Source: Euperipatoides rowelli
Taxonomy: Eukaryota > Onychophora > Udeonychophora > Euonychophora > Peripatopsidae
Strand: one strand, 5' to 3'
Assembly: GCA_003024985.2 (NCBI GenBank)
Contig: PXIH01S0002428.1
DNA length: 10,879 nucleotides
Of the stretch, positions 1 through 7,663 are shown piece after piece. The notes beneath the pieces are model-generated. The model saw only the letters and a program-made list of their open reading frames with translations, searched no databases and had not been told where the DNA came from. Positions within the stretch are counted from its first letter, which is position 1. Each line of letters starts with the position of its first letter. Both the position numbers and the translations under genes were made by a program.

Positions 1-87
1 AAACCTACCCAAATTTCAAGTTTGCGCTATTTTGGGAAGTATGCTAAATTGTTTATTCAAACTGATCACAAACAAACAAACTTGTAA
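1..87 (+). pseudogene. Possible Ty3/gypsy RNase H start, truncated
   Basis: The frame is open from base 1 and stops with TAA at 85-87. It includes SLRYFGKYAKLFIQTD. The pattern L.YF...K.-hydrophobic-IQTD resembles the junction between reverse transcriptase and RNase H in gypsy-type retrotransposons, where the IQTD aspartate is the first RNase H catalytic residue. The expected A-S after the aspartate is missing, and the frame ends five residues later. With only 28 residues at a window edge, chance resemblance is possible. Confidence 0.25.
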
Positions 88-991
88 CAAACAAAATTAG
101 ATAAATTAACCTCAATTTAGTTTTAATTCAAGCTGGCGGTTACTAGCTTTGTTGAATCTGCAAATGTAACTTGGAGTCTTCTGTTCAAATCTACAATTTA
201 GAAACTCGGAGCTGATTGGATGAATTCCACCACTATAGAAAGACAAAAAAAAATAAAATTAAAATTTAAATGGTGAGCTCTACAAAACATCATTAATTGG
301 GATTTTATTGCGTGAAACTCCATAACCAAAGAATGTATTAGGCCTATTAACAGTTTTCTGATTAGCGACTGTCTGCTCTCTATAGATGGCGCACATGGTG
401 GACAGCAAAAATGATATTGAGTGTGAAGAAATGACATACAGAGTTTGTTGCTGAGATTTTCAGCAGTGATGATGATGATAGAAGTTTAGATACAGAATAA
501 TTTGCTGGCTTTCTAAAGAAGTTTAGTTTAAATTTAAGTAAAAGGAATTTTTTTTTTTTTAATATCTTGTAAAACAAAATTGTAATAAAAAAAAAAGACT
601 ATCCCATTCACATTTTTTTACTTTTTGCTTTACATAGACCATTTGGTATGCCATGTATGCTCTCTCTTTGTACATACTTAGAAAATAAAAAAAGATCGAT
701 CGTCCAAGCCAAGAAAAATATACTTAAATATACATTAGATTAAAAAAAAAAAGCAATCATGAAAAGAAAAAAAACTTGAAATAAAATATCTATTTTAAAA
801 AAAAACTATATTTGTTTTCCTCCTTAAAAAAGAAAAAAAATTCATACAGCTTATATTCTAATAAAAAATTATAATGTCTATTTATTTCATTCCTTATAAA
901 ATAAACTGTAAATGAATATTTTAATTTTTTTTTATTGTATCATTATTAAAGTTCTCCCCAGCTATAAATTAGTAAAACTTGTACCTTTCTG

Positions 992-1032
992 TAAATATAA
1001 TCTGTAGTATATGATACTATAGATTATATTTA
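992..1032. repeat. Long inverted repeat, 19-bp arms
   Basis: The arms at 992-1010 and 1014-1032 pair around a 3-base loop (ATG), with a single mismatch over 19 bp. The arms are AT-rich (TAAATATAATCTGTAGTAT). It could form a cruciform or an RNA hairpin. A microRNA precursor is unlikely because the loop is too small and the arms too short. Confidence 0.7.
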
Positions 1033-1197
1033 GTAGGTAGAAGCCTGATCCCACTTCCAGATATATCCCCTCCTCCTCCTCAAAAAAAAAAAAAAAGAAA
1101 GTTTTATCCATTCACCCAAACATATTTTTTTTTTTAAATAAAAGGTATATTTTTTTCCAAAAATAATACCAACTCCAGGCTCATCTTTCATTTTTTT

Positions 1198-1244
1198 TAA
1201 TGGGCGGTAACAGGTTGCCAACTTTCAGGAATGGGCGGCAACCT
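1198..1244. repeat. Paired GGGCGG direct repeat with inverted AGGTTGCC/GGCAACCT
   Basis: ATGGGCGGTAAC near 1200 recurs as ATGGGCGGCAAC near 1231. AGGTTGCC at 1212-1219 is the exact reverse complement of GGCAACCT at 1237-1244. This is a GC-rich island in AT-rich sequence and looks like a transposon end, but I found no matching partner terminus in the window. Confidence 0.4.
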
Positions 1245-1280
1245 TTTTTTGTCGCAAAGATTTTTATTTAATTACCATGC

Positions 1281-1302
1281 GTTAAAAGCATAGGCTTTTA
1301 AC
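1281..1302. repeat. Perfect 9-bp hairpin
   Basis: GTTAAAAGC at 1281-1289 pairs exactly with GCTTTTAAC at 1294-1302 around the loop ATAG. No T-run or gene context gives it a role. Confidence 0.6.
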
Positions 1303-1782
1303 ACTCAAGTTGTGTGAACTTTCTAAACATGATTTGTGTTCTTAAATATATAATTACTATTTATGGATAAACAGGAGGATATAATTAAAAGTCACTTATA
1401 ATAATCCTGCCCCCCTTCCCCCCCAATTAGATGCTTTAAACGTTTGACTATTAAAAATTGGATGACAAATATTGGCCACTGCTTGTGTATCATGGGTGGT
1501 ATTTTCCAAAAATATGCCATTTGACACCATAGCCATGGTAAATTTCGAGCCCAGTAACTAAAGCGTTGCCTCTATTTAACAAAAAAAAAAAAAATCTGAG
1601 AAACCCATATGACACTAAACAAAAACATACCCCAAACTTAAAAAAACAAGAAAACGATTGGCTTTAATTCAATGCCTGCTTGACTAATGATTCATGGTTT
1701 TAATATTATGAATATTTTAATTATTATTATTATTACATTTTTGTATATATTAATTGTAATGACTAATTGATTTTTTATTCAG

Positions 1783-1928
1783 GGGAAACAAGAAACGTTG
1801 TCTTGGTCGAATGAAAAAACATATAGGAGATTGGTGCTTACTGGCTGGCTTACCTGGAGAAGCCATTAGTCACTACACTGCAGCTTTGGATATTTTGAAA
1901 GCTTGTAATGACTGGTTTTGGTATGGTG
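1783..1928 (+). CDS. TRAPPC9: TRAPPC9 internal exon 1 of 4 (TPR-like segment)
   Basis: This exon codes for part of TRAPPC9, the TRAPPII-specific subunit that helps tether vesicles and activate Rab GTPases at the Golgi and in recycling traffic. A T-rich tract ends in TTTTTTATTCAG at 1771-1782, with a plausible branch point CTAAT at 1763-1767. The exon ends before a consensus donor GTAAGT at 1929. Its first base completes a split codon; the frame then reads KKRCLGRMKKHIGDWCLLAG and continues to an NDWFWYGG-type end. Both parts match my memory of the conserved vertebrate TRAPPC9 block around residue 200. The helix-turn-helix pattern (LLAGLPGEAISHYTAALDIL) looks TPR-like. The exon is 146 bp, entering in phase 2 and leaving in phase 1. 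It has no stops in frame and is clearly less AT-rich than its flanks. The match is from memory, not from a search. Confidence 0.93.
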
Positions 1929-2045
1929 GTAAGTTGAATAACAATATACAGTTTGTGTAGATAAGTTACTGCATATGTACTGAATATATACAATATAAAC
2001 CAGCACATATCATATATACATACTGCATATTTATATATACTATAA

Positions 2046-2069
2046 CGATTTCCTTTGCTTAGGAAATCG
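2046..2069. repeat. Perfect 9-bp hairpin
   Basis: CGATTTCCT at 2046-2054 pairs exactly with AGGAAATCG at 2061-2069, with a 6-base loop. It stands out from the simple TA repeats just upstream. Confidence 0.6.
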
Positions 2070-2435
2070 CTACAAGATGATGATGGTAATAAAGTGATGG
2101 TTAGAACAAAACTGGCAGTTTAATATATATTTTATTCTGGTTCTATTTTAAAACTGGTAACACAAACGCCTTCCATTGCACATATATAGTGATTTCGCTA
2201 TGATGAGGTGGCTTGGAACCTAGAGGGCGCACCTGGAACTCCAGCTACAGTAAGATAAAATAAACAGAACAAATTATCAGACAACTGTTCACTAGAGGAC
2301 CATGGTGGCTACTCTAATATGCGAACGCAAGCCCTGATTGCAGGGGCGATCTCCCTTTTATATCATGGGAATATCACTCATACAAATTAACGCCCGCATA
2401 ATTAATTAATTAGCATGTACAAGCGACGTCTGAAT

Positions 2436-2515
2436 ATTTATTTATTTATTTATTTTGCGCAAGACCTTCACCCTGCAGAGTGTTGCCCCAGATCTATTGT
2501 CTGCAATGTTACATT
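2436..2515 (-). mobile_element. Probable non-LTR retrotransposon 3' tail, minus strand
   Basis: Read on the minus strand, a moderately GC-rich segment (GGGCAACACTCTGCAGGGTG and then CTTGCGCAAAA) ends in an (AAAT)n microsatellite at 2436-2456. A non-LTR element 3' untranslated end followed by a short-unit microsatellite is typical of LINE 3' termini. No coding sequence was recognised beside it, and no target duplication could be fixed. A chance microsatellite is the alternative. Confidence 0.35.
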
Positions 2516-2708
2516 AAACAAAGATAATAAAATATAAAAAACAAAATATATAATATAGGATAAATTGTTNAAACAAATTAAATTAAGCACAACAAACCTA
2601 CTTGTATCAAATCAATATAATCATCATCATGCATCTTCAACTAATAGTCTAAATCACTATTTCAAGAGGTAATTAGATTCAGTGAACTGCCACATCACTT
2701 TAATACTA

Positions 2709-2736
2709 CATTTACGTGTTAGCAATCACGTAAATG
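2709..2736. repeat. Perfect 10-bp hairpin
   Basis: CATTTACGTG at 2709-2718 pairs exactly with CACGTAAATG at 2727-2736 around an 8-base loop. No flanking duplication was found that would mark it as a transposon end. Confidence 0.6.
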
Positions 2737-2885
2737 CCTTATTAAGAAAATAATCACATCCTGAAATAATTCAGTCACCTGAACAAACCAATTAATAAAT
2801 AATTAACTATATTAAAATATAACATCTCGTCATAATACTCCTAGTATATAGTACTACAATACTATTATATACTGTAATATAATTT

Positions 2886-2903
2886 TATACTGTATACAGT
2901 ATA
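2886..2903. repeat. 18-bp perfect palindrome TATACTGTATACAGTATA
   Basis: The sequence is its own exact reverse complement. It sits in a TA/TG/CA-rich tract (about 2860-2940). The core TACTGTA recurs in the window, for example near 7436 and 9767. Confidence 0.8.
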
Positions 2904-4270
2904 TACATTACGTATATGTACATTGCATATATACATACATAACACACAAACTTGCCCGCAGGCACGTAAATTAAAGAGCATGTAACCCTTGCAGGAATAG
3001 CTCTGCATCATAGGTTTAATTTGATATTAATATTCTGCAATATGTTTTAAAACCAAAACAGTTATTTATTTATTAAACTAGTAATAGAATACAAAAAAAA
3101 AAAATAGCAAAGATTTGAGAAGCAGTATAGTGTAATTTAATCATGTATTTTAACATATTTTTTGAATGCCTTTTTTGTGTTGGGGGTTGTGACAATTTTA
3201 TATTCATATGAGGTGCCCAAAATAGAACTGGACAATAAAAATTCATATTTAATCGAAGAAAATAGATAAATGAAAATAGTTTTCACTGAATTATAAGACA
3301 ATTCTCAAATTATTTTCTTTGTCCTTGTAAATTTATGTGGGAATCACTGTTTGCCCTCAAGATGATATTCAACCGCTTAACAAAGAATCACTGAGTGGCA
3401 ATTCCATACCATTTTTTTTTTGTTGTTTTTAATTTTTCAATACTTATGATTGGTTTCTGGTAAATTGTAGGTGGCAGTGCTGTGGAATTCTGTGAATCTC
3501 GAGGATATTTTTATAATTGTTTGGTTTTATTGGTTATGTCACGCTATGTTCAGTAATACTTGGTGAAAGATCTGATATTGTATTGAGGCAATCAGGTGTT
3601 ACCACACACATATTTATTGGTCACCCAGTTGTTCTGCCAAATAATGAAAACTGCTTGCCGTTATCTGTTTTATTTAATAAATATTAATTTTAAAATTGGT
3701 TAATTCTACTTTTTGGACACTTTGTATTTTTGGGGTAATGGGTGGGTGGTAAAGTCCAATTTTAACGTTTCAACTAATATTCTAATAGTTGATACAGCTA
3801 AGGACAATTCAAATTGATTGCCTTAACTGGCTGTCTAATGCCTAGATCTGTGTCTGACGATTGGAAATAACCATGAAATCAGGATCCTGATAATGCAGTG
3901 GCAGTTTTAAGTGAAATAAATGTCTAAGTCACATGGTGGTGGCTTTTGGCATTTCTTACATTAAATATGCATTGATGCCTATTTATATGTTTTTGTATGA
4001 CAGCCCTGGCAATTTATACAAATTCATATAATTGGAAATCTTTAGCATAATATTTCACTTTAGCTTCTATAAGTGATGTATAGATGTTTCATTCAAAAAA
4101 ATTATAGTTTGGAATTTAAAAAAATGTTGAATTTTATTTTACATTAATTTAATAACTGTATGTTAATCTTAGTATAGCATTAGTTAATTTTGTATTTATA
4201 ATTCTTAAACTTTTGTATTTAATATTTTGAAAATAAAACAACTAATTTCTCTTTGAAATAAATACTTTAG

Positions 4271-4405
4271 GTGCTACTGAAGGGTTATGTTCTGCATCGG
4301 CAATTTTACTTTATCCTCCACAACGGCCAGAGAGAGGCCTCCAAAGAAATGCTTCCTTCACATTAGGCAGTGCCCAGACCAGCTCGCAGCTAAAAGGCCG
4401 CACAG
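4271..4405 (+). CDS. TRAPPC9: TRAPPC9 internal exon 2 of 4 (EGLCSAS block and linker)
   Basis: The acceptor is AATACTTTAG at 4261-4270 and the donor is the weaker GTATTG at 4406. Joined to the previous exon, the split codon is glycine and the frame reads GATEGLCSASAILLYPPQ. The EGLCSAS core is a strongly conserved landmark of metazoan TRAPPC9. After it comes a polar, serine-rich and probably disordered stretch with no obvious conservation (residues such as SFTLGSAQTSSQLKGR), which fits the variable loop of the family. The exon is 135 bp with phase 1 on both sides, so skipping it would keep the frame. The intron before it is 2,342 bp and the one after is 1,308 bp. The exon boundaries are supported by the frame and by the splice consensus on both sides. 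Confidence 0.92.
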
Positions 4406-4761
4406 GTATTGTATATTTTAGCATATAACTTTTGTTATTAATCAACGATTGATGTTAACTGCCTACGCAAAATTTAATTCCATAATCATTCTAATAATTT
4501 ACACTGTATTTAACTGGTTCTTTATTTTTTAGAGCAATGATTCATAATTTATTTTTCTCTTAAGGCACACTTTAATAATTTGACCTGAGTTTGGGCTGAA
4601 ATGGAGATAGTTATTTTTATTTAAGTTATTATTAGTATAATTACTATTATTAATTTTTATTTCAGCATTCACTTTTAAAATCAATAAAATTATATCATTA
4701 CACTATTACTTGTTTTGCTCAAAACAATAGATGTTTTATTTACATATTAACTGAATGTTAA

Positions 4762-5389
4762 TTAACCTTCCAGTGAGTGCGTAGTCATAAATTTTACGTC
4801 AAATTCAATTTTTTTATAAAATGTGTCTATGTGTATGGTCTTGTGGATTTATCTCTGCCTTCTATTCCTAAACTAACTCCCCACTACAATATTGGTAGGT
4901 TTTTACCAAGCACATATCCCATTTTATAATTATTTTTTAAAATTATATGTAAAAAGACGTCCAGACATAAATTTTACGACACGCGCCCGCTGATGTTATA
5001 ATATTGACTTTCAGGTAGCGTAATACAAATATTATAAAACATTTAGTATAATCTATTTTTAAAATCAGAATTTAATGCAGATTTCAAAACCAAAAAAATT
5101 CTATCTCCAACGACAGACAAACAGTAATGTAAAATGTAAAAAAAACTGTCTTTTTTTTTTTTATAGCCGACTTTTAGAAATAAAATCATAAAAAAAATTT
5201 GTTTGTTGGAAATTTTTTTTCCTTTAGTTTATATATTAAAATTCCTGATAAAAAATAGAACATAAATGTGTAATAATTTTATTATTACACTTATTTAGAA
5301 ACTTTTATACATAAGATTCTATGAATTGTAAAAATTACGATAGGCGACCGCTCATGTTAAAAATTTGTGCACGCTCGCTCGTAGGTTAA
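4762..5389. mobile_element. piggyBac-like MITE flanked by TTAA
   Basis: A 620-bp element (4766-5385) lies between TTAA at 4762-4765 and TTAA at 5386-5389. The left end starts CCTTCCAGTGAGTGCG; the right end, read inward on the other strand, starts CCTACGAGCGAGCGTG. Eleven of the first 16 positions match, and three of the five differences are C/T changes. TTAA duplication with CC-starting inverted ends is the mark of the piggyBac superfamily. A subterminal motif is repeated directly at 4974-5006 and 5335-5367 (26 of 33 positions match). CATAAATTTTACG also occurs twice, at 4786-4798 and 4966-4978. There is no transposase frame, so the copy is non-autonomous. TTAA is common in AT-rich DNA; the paired GYGAGYGYG ends are the stronger evidence. 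Confidence 0.7.
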
Positions 5390-5499
5390 AAATGTACAGT
5401 AAGCTACAAGTAATACTATTGTATGGCACACAATTATAGATTTTTCATAACTAAAATAGCTCAAAAATTGAAGAATTTGCTTATAATTAAAAAAAAAAA

Positions 5500-5617
5500 T
5501 ACAAATGGAGAACTACCCTCTTCTTTGGGGAAACTCACACCCTGGTGTTTAAGGGGTGTACAAAAATATTTATTATTTTCAATGGCTCCTTGACTATGTA
5601 AAGTTTAAGAACCACTG
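5500..5617. mobile_element. Solitary hAT-like terminus
   Basis: Read on the minus strand from 5617, the sequence starts CAGTGGTTCTTAAACTTT and continues with AGTCAAGGAGCC. CAGTGGTTCT is a common hAT terminal inverted repeat. No partner end and no matching 8-bp duplication of the right flank (GTTTATAG) were found, so the left side is lost or too diverged. The left limit given here is arbitrary. Confidence 0.45.
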
Positions 5618-5713
5618 GTTTATAGCATATAATGTACATTATACTATATACAGTATAATGTTTAGATTTACTAGTTACAGTATCTTAAGAGAGAACATTC
5701 CCTTTATTTGTAG

Positions 5714-5841
5714 CTTCTGGAAATCTTATCAATGCATTAGTCATGAATGGAATAGAAGCCAATGAAGCCAAGAATAGAAACTCATTATCACCTGAAGAAA
5801 TTGTTTATAAATACTGGGAAGCTATTACTAATTATCATAAG
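5714..5841 (+). CDS. TRAPPC9: TRAPPC9 internal exon 3 of 4 (LSPEE block)
   Basis: The acceptor is CTTTATTTGTAG at 5702-5713 and the donor is the strong GTAAGT at 5842. The split codon resolves to alanine, and the frame continues as SGNLINALVMNGIEANEAKN, then SLSPEEIVYKYWEAI. The NGI...AKN.LSPE-(D/E)-I..KY.EAI pattern is a second clear landmark of TRAPPC9, following the linker in the same order as in the vertebrate protein. The exon is 128 bp and leaves in phase 0. A plus-strand ATG at 5743 opens a frame that reads through the donor into the intron. That frame is this exon plus intron sequence, not a separate gene. A hAT-like transposon end lies about 100 bp upstream and a 9-bp-armed inverted repeat about 55 bp upstream of the acceptor. 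Confidence 0.93.
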
Positions 5842-6149
5842 GTAAGTGTCTTTGAATTCAAATCACATACAGCAATTGTATCAATATCAAATTTTTATAT
5901 TTTTTTAAAAATACTTTTAATCATTATATTTTCTGATATGTTATTTTTTTTTTTAAACAAAAAGAGATTTTTTCATTTGTTACTTTTACCCTTTTCTCTA
6001 TAATTTTTTTTATATTGGGAGTTGAGATGGATTTAGTGTTTCAACTCAAAGAAGGAAAGCAATGATGATAGTTTGAACATTACATCAATTTGTATTAGGC
6101 TATTCTTATTTATATCTATATTGTACCAGCATATAAGTTACCATCATTG

Positions 6150-6955
6150 GTGCACTCTCGAGGCTGAGGTTTACACTCATAGATCGCCAAAGATTTATAT
6201 CTTAAGCTTTTCTTTTTAATACAGAGAATTGCCAGATGTTAGCTCAGTCCTTAAGGTCATCCAGTCATTCTCTTCTTGGTCGTCCTCTTCTTTTTACCCT
6301 TTCTGTGCTGTTACTAGTTTAATTCCTGCAGATACTCTTAGAACGTGCCTGGCATATTACAATTTCCTCTTCTTTACTTCATCCAAAAGACTATAACCTC
6401 CTCCCCATCTTTTTCCACACTTCCTCATTTCTGATCAACATTCTTCTTGTACACCATATATCAAAAGCATTGATCTTCTTCTCCAACTGTTTGCTTAAAG
6501 TCCAAGACTTACATCCAAATAAGAAAACTGACCAAACATAACATTTTAACATCTTCAATTTTAAATTATTAGCATCTCTTCTCAGAAGTTTATTTAGGTT
6601 CCCAATTGCAGATTTTCTTCATTCCTTTCCTTGTTTGGATTTCTTGTGCGGTTCTTCTATCTTCCGTTATCAAGCTGCCCAAATAGCTATTCCTTCACCT
6701 ATTCTACTATTTTTTCTTCAAGTTCAAGTTTGCATTTGTTTCTTTTGTTACCAATCACCAATGTTTTTGTCATTCCTATATTGATTTTCATTTTGTTTTG
6801 TGTTCCTATTATATTAAAATTTAGCCAGACTCTCTTCAATTCTGCCTTACTTGCCGTGACGTTTGTTATTTGCATACCTTATTCTATTGAAGTTCTTTCC
6901 TCCTATTTATCTTATGATTTATTTAGTGCTTCATCTTTGATTTCTTCACTATAAC
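6150..6955 (-). pseudogene. RTE-like LINE reverse transcriptase C-terminus (decayed)
   Basis: On the minus strand, motifs of an endonuclease/reverse-transcriptase LINE appear in the right order but in shifting frames. IGGKNFNRIRYANN lies at about 6865-6906, where YADD is expected. YLGSLITEDRRTAQEIQTR ends near 6630. GCKSWTL at about 6499-6519 is followed by AFDIWCTRRM. RRGRPRRE lies at 6268-6291 and LWRSM at 6178-6192. Several stops and frameshifts interrupt them. Both catalytic aspartates of YADD are changed to asparagine. The order and the WC.RRM and RGRPR motifs fit the RTE/BovB-type group. The fragment continues on the far side of the inserted element at 6959-7660. It is a dead remnant; the plus-strand open frame at 6631-6954 is its antisense shadow. 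Confidence 0.85.
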
Positions 6956-7091
6956 TTAAGTGTAGCACACACTAGGAGAATTTTTCTTTGAAGCATCAAA
7001 GAATTGCACTCCGAAGGTAAATACTCTCGTGTGTGTGTCAAAATACTCTTAGAGAAAACCAGACTTCGAAGAGAACTCTTTCATCACTTTC

Positions 7092-7116
7092 AAAAGTAGA
7101 CCTATGGTCTACTTTT
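7092..7116. repeat. Perfect 11-bp hairpin inside the PIF-like element
   Basis: AAAAGTAGACC at 7092-7102 pairs exactly with GGTCTACTTTT at 7106-7116 around the loop TAT. With a one-base bulge, pairing can extend outward through TTTC/GAAA. It is probably part of the element's subterminal structure. Confidence 0.65.
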
Positions 7117-7212
7117 TGAAACTTTTCTCCTCGGAGTCAAAGTTTGCAGCCAATCACCGGACAATGTGAAGTTGAGAACACGTGACTTGACTTTACTAAC
7201 TAAAAAATAANA

Positions 7213-7380
7213 ATGCNGGCCACTCGCTTCGCCAACAAAAACTGGAACAACGATGAAATATCACTATTAATTCAAGAAGTAGAAAAATGTCCTTGTCTAT
7301 ACAAGCAGCACTTAACTGAATATCNCTGCAAACCATTGGTATCGTATGTAATACAACAGATAAGTGGCTTTGATATTTAA
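7213..7380 (+). pseudogene. MADF/Myb-like protein fragment of the PIF-like element
   Basis: The frame opens at ATG 7213 and ends at TAA 7378-7380, 55 codons, two of them unresolved because of ambiguous bases (7217, 7325). The segment NWNNDEISLLIQEVEKCPCL followed by YKQHLTEY has the look of a MADF domain: an acidic start, L-I..V...P-x-L-Y, then a short spacer ending in Y. A full MADF domain is about 80-90 residues, so this is the N-terminal half, ending where the third helix should be (GFDI then stop). PIF/Harbinger elements encode such a DNA-binding protein next to their transposase. Upstream, the segment 7121-7212 could hold its old promoter and includes CACGTG at 7180-7185. I infer a non-functional remnant; the MADF call is by eye. 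Confidence 0.5.
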
Positions 7381-7663
7381 AACTAAATCGCCACTGCTTG
7401 GAAATTAAAAAATCTTTTTATTTTCATGCATATATACTGTATATATTTAATACAATAATATACAAATCAATCAATATGGTAGTCATTGAATGTCACTCCA
7501 TTTTGACAACAGGAGTGCGCACACATAAAGAGAAAAACTTTCAAATAAAAAAAAATTCTCCTAGTGTGTGTCAGATTACTTTTGCGAAAACTTTTGCATC
7601 ATTAAAAAACTGCCAAATATGAAAACTACTAAGNTTTTCTCTCCTAGTGTGTGCCTGGCTTTA

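Larger units (their letters stand above)
1..1782 (+). other. TRAPPC9 intron, upstream part (AT-rich, no exon seen)
   Basis: This stretch must be intron because exon 1783-1928 begins with a split codon behind a good acceptor. I read it on both strands and found no segment resembling the upstream TRAPPC9 sequence. It is dominated by A and T runs, for example around 550-960 and 1080-1140. It also holds a possible retroelement scrap at 1-87, the hairpins listed separately, and a short (ATT)n tract near 1718-1735. Nothing recognisable was found in 1400-1700. Confidence 0.8.
1929..4270 (+). other. TRAPPC9 intron A (2,342 bp)
   Basis: A phase 1 intron with donor GTAAGT and acceptor TTTAG. It holds TA-rich repeats (1975-2045, 2860-2940), hairpins, and a probable LINE 3' tail at 2436-2510. 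There is one ambiguous base at 2570. The 2180-2400 part has higher GC and a small inverted repeat GCCCTG/CAGGGGC at 2331-2347. The 3470-3960 part also has higher GC; I read it in all frames and recognised nothing. No exon of this or another gene is supported. Confidence 0.8.
4406..5713 (+). other. TRAPPC9 intron B (1,308 bp)
   Basis: A phase 1 intron with donor GTATTG and acceptor TTTGTAG. About half of it is the piggyBac-like element at 4766-5385. A hAT-like end finishes at 5617, and a 9-bp-armed inverted repeat lies at 5637-5660 (CATTATACT/AGTATAATG). The rest is AT-rich and unremarkable. Confidence 0.85.
6956..7663. mobile_element. PIF/Harbinger-like non-autonomous element with TTA duplication
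   Basis: The element spans 6959-7660 (702 bp) and is flanked by TTA at 6956-6958 and TTA at 7661-7663. Its 21-bp inverted ends (6959-6979 and 7640-7660) share AG at the outer edge and then 15 identical bases, GCACACACTAGGAGA; only positions 3-6 differ. A 3-bp TTA/TAA duplication is typical of PIF/Harbinger. The interior carries a MADF-like broken frame, consistent with the DNA-binding accessory protein known in this superfamily, but no transposase. A second copy of the end sequence lies inside the right half at 7556-7572. The element sits within a LINE remnant whose motifs resume on the other side, which confirms the insertion boundaries. Confidence 0.82.

Noticed and set aside
386-540. A short plus-strand ATG frame followed, after a frame change, by an acidic stretch (SSDDDDRSLDTE)
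   Set aside because: It resembles acidic starts of some transposases but is too short, needs a frameshift, and contains a GAT repeat that makes acidic runs by chance.
198-577. Two minus-strand open frames of 79 and 65 codons
   Set aside because: They overlap each other in AT-rich intron, are rich in F/L/S/K from homopolymers, and show no recognisable domain.
993-1031. Inverted repeat as a microRNA precursor
   Set aside because: The loop is 3 bases and the arms are only 18-19 bp; real precursors need a longer stem and a larger loop.
1030-1221. 63-codon minus-strand open frame
   Set aside because: It is driven by A/T runs and a CTC repeat (FFFF, RRRR), with no splice or domain support.
3470-3960. 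GC-richer patch in intron A that might be an exon or an old element
   Set aside because: No reading frame longer than about 30 codons, no recognisable motif and no clear ends on either strand.
5581-5591. AATGGCTCCTT shared with the 27-bp repeat at the window end
   Set aside because: Only 11 bp is shared, inside a hAT end in one case and reverse-transcriptase coding sequence in the other; most likely chance.
5556-6003. Plus-strand open frames of 69 and 86 codons around exon 3
   Set aside because: The second is the TRAPPC9 exon read on through its donor into the intron; the first is intron plus the wrong frame of the exon.
6631-6954. 107-codon plus-strand frame that looks like a hydrophobic membrane protein
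   Set aside because: It is the antisense of the LINE reverse transcriptase; the minus strand gives clear ordered reverse-transcriptase motifs.
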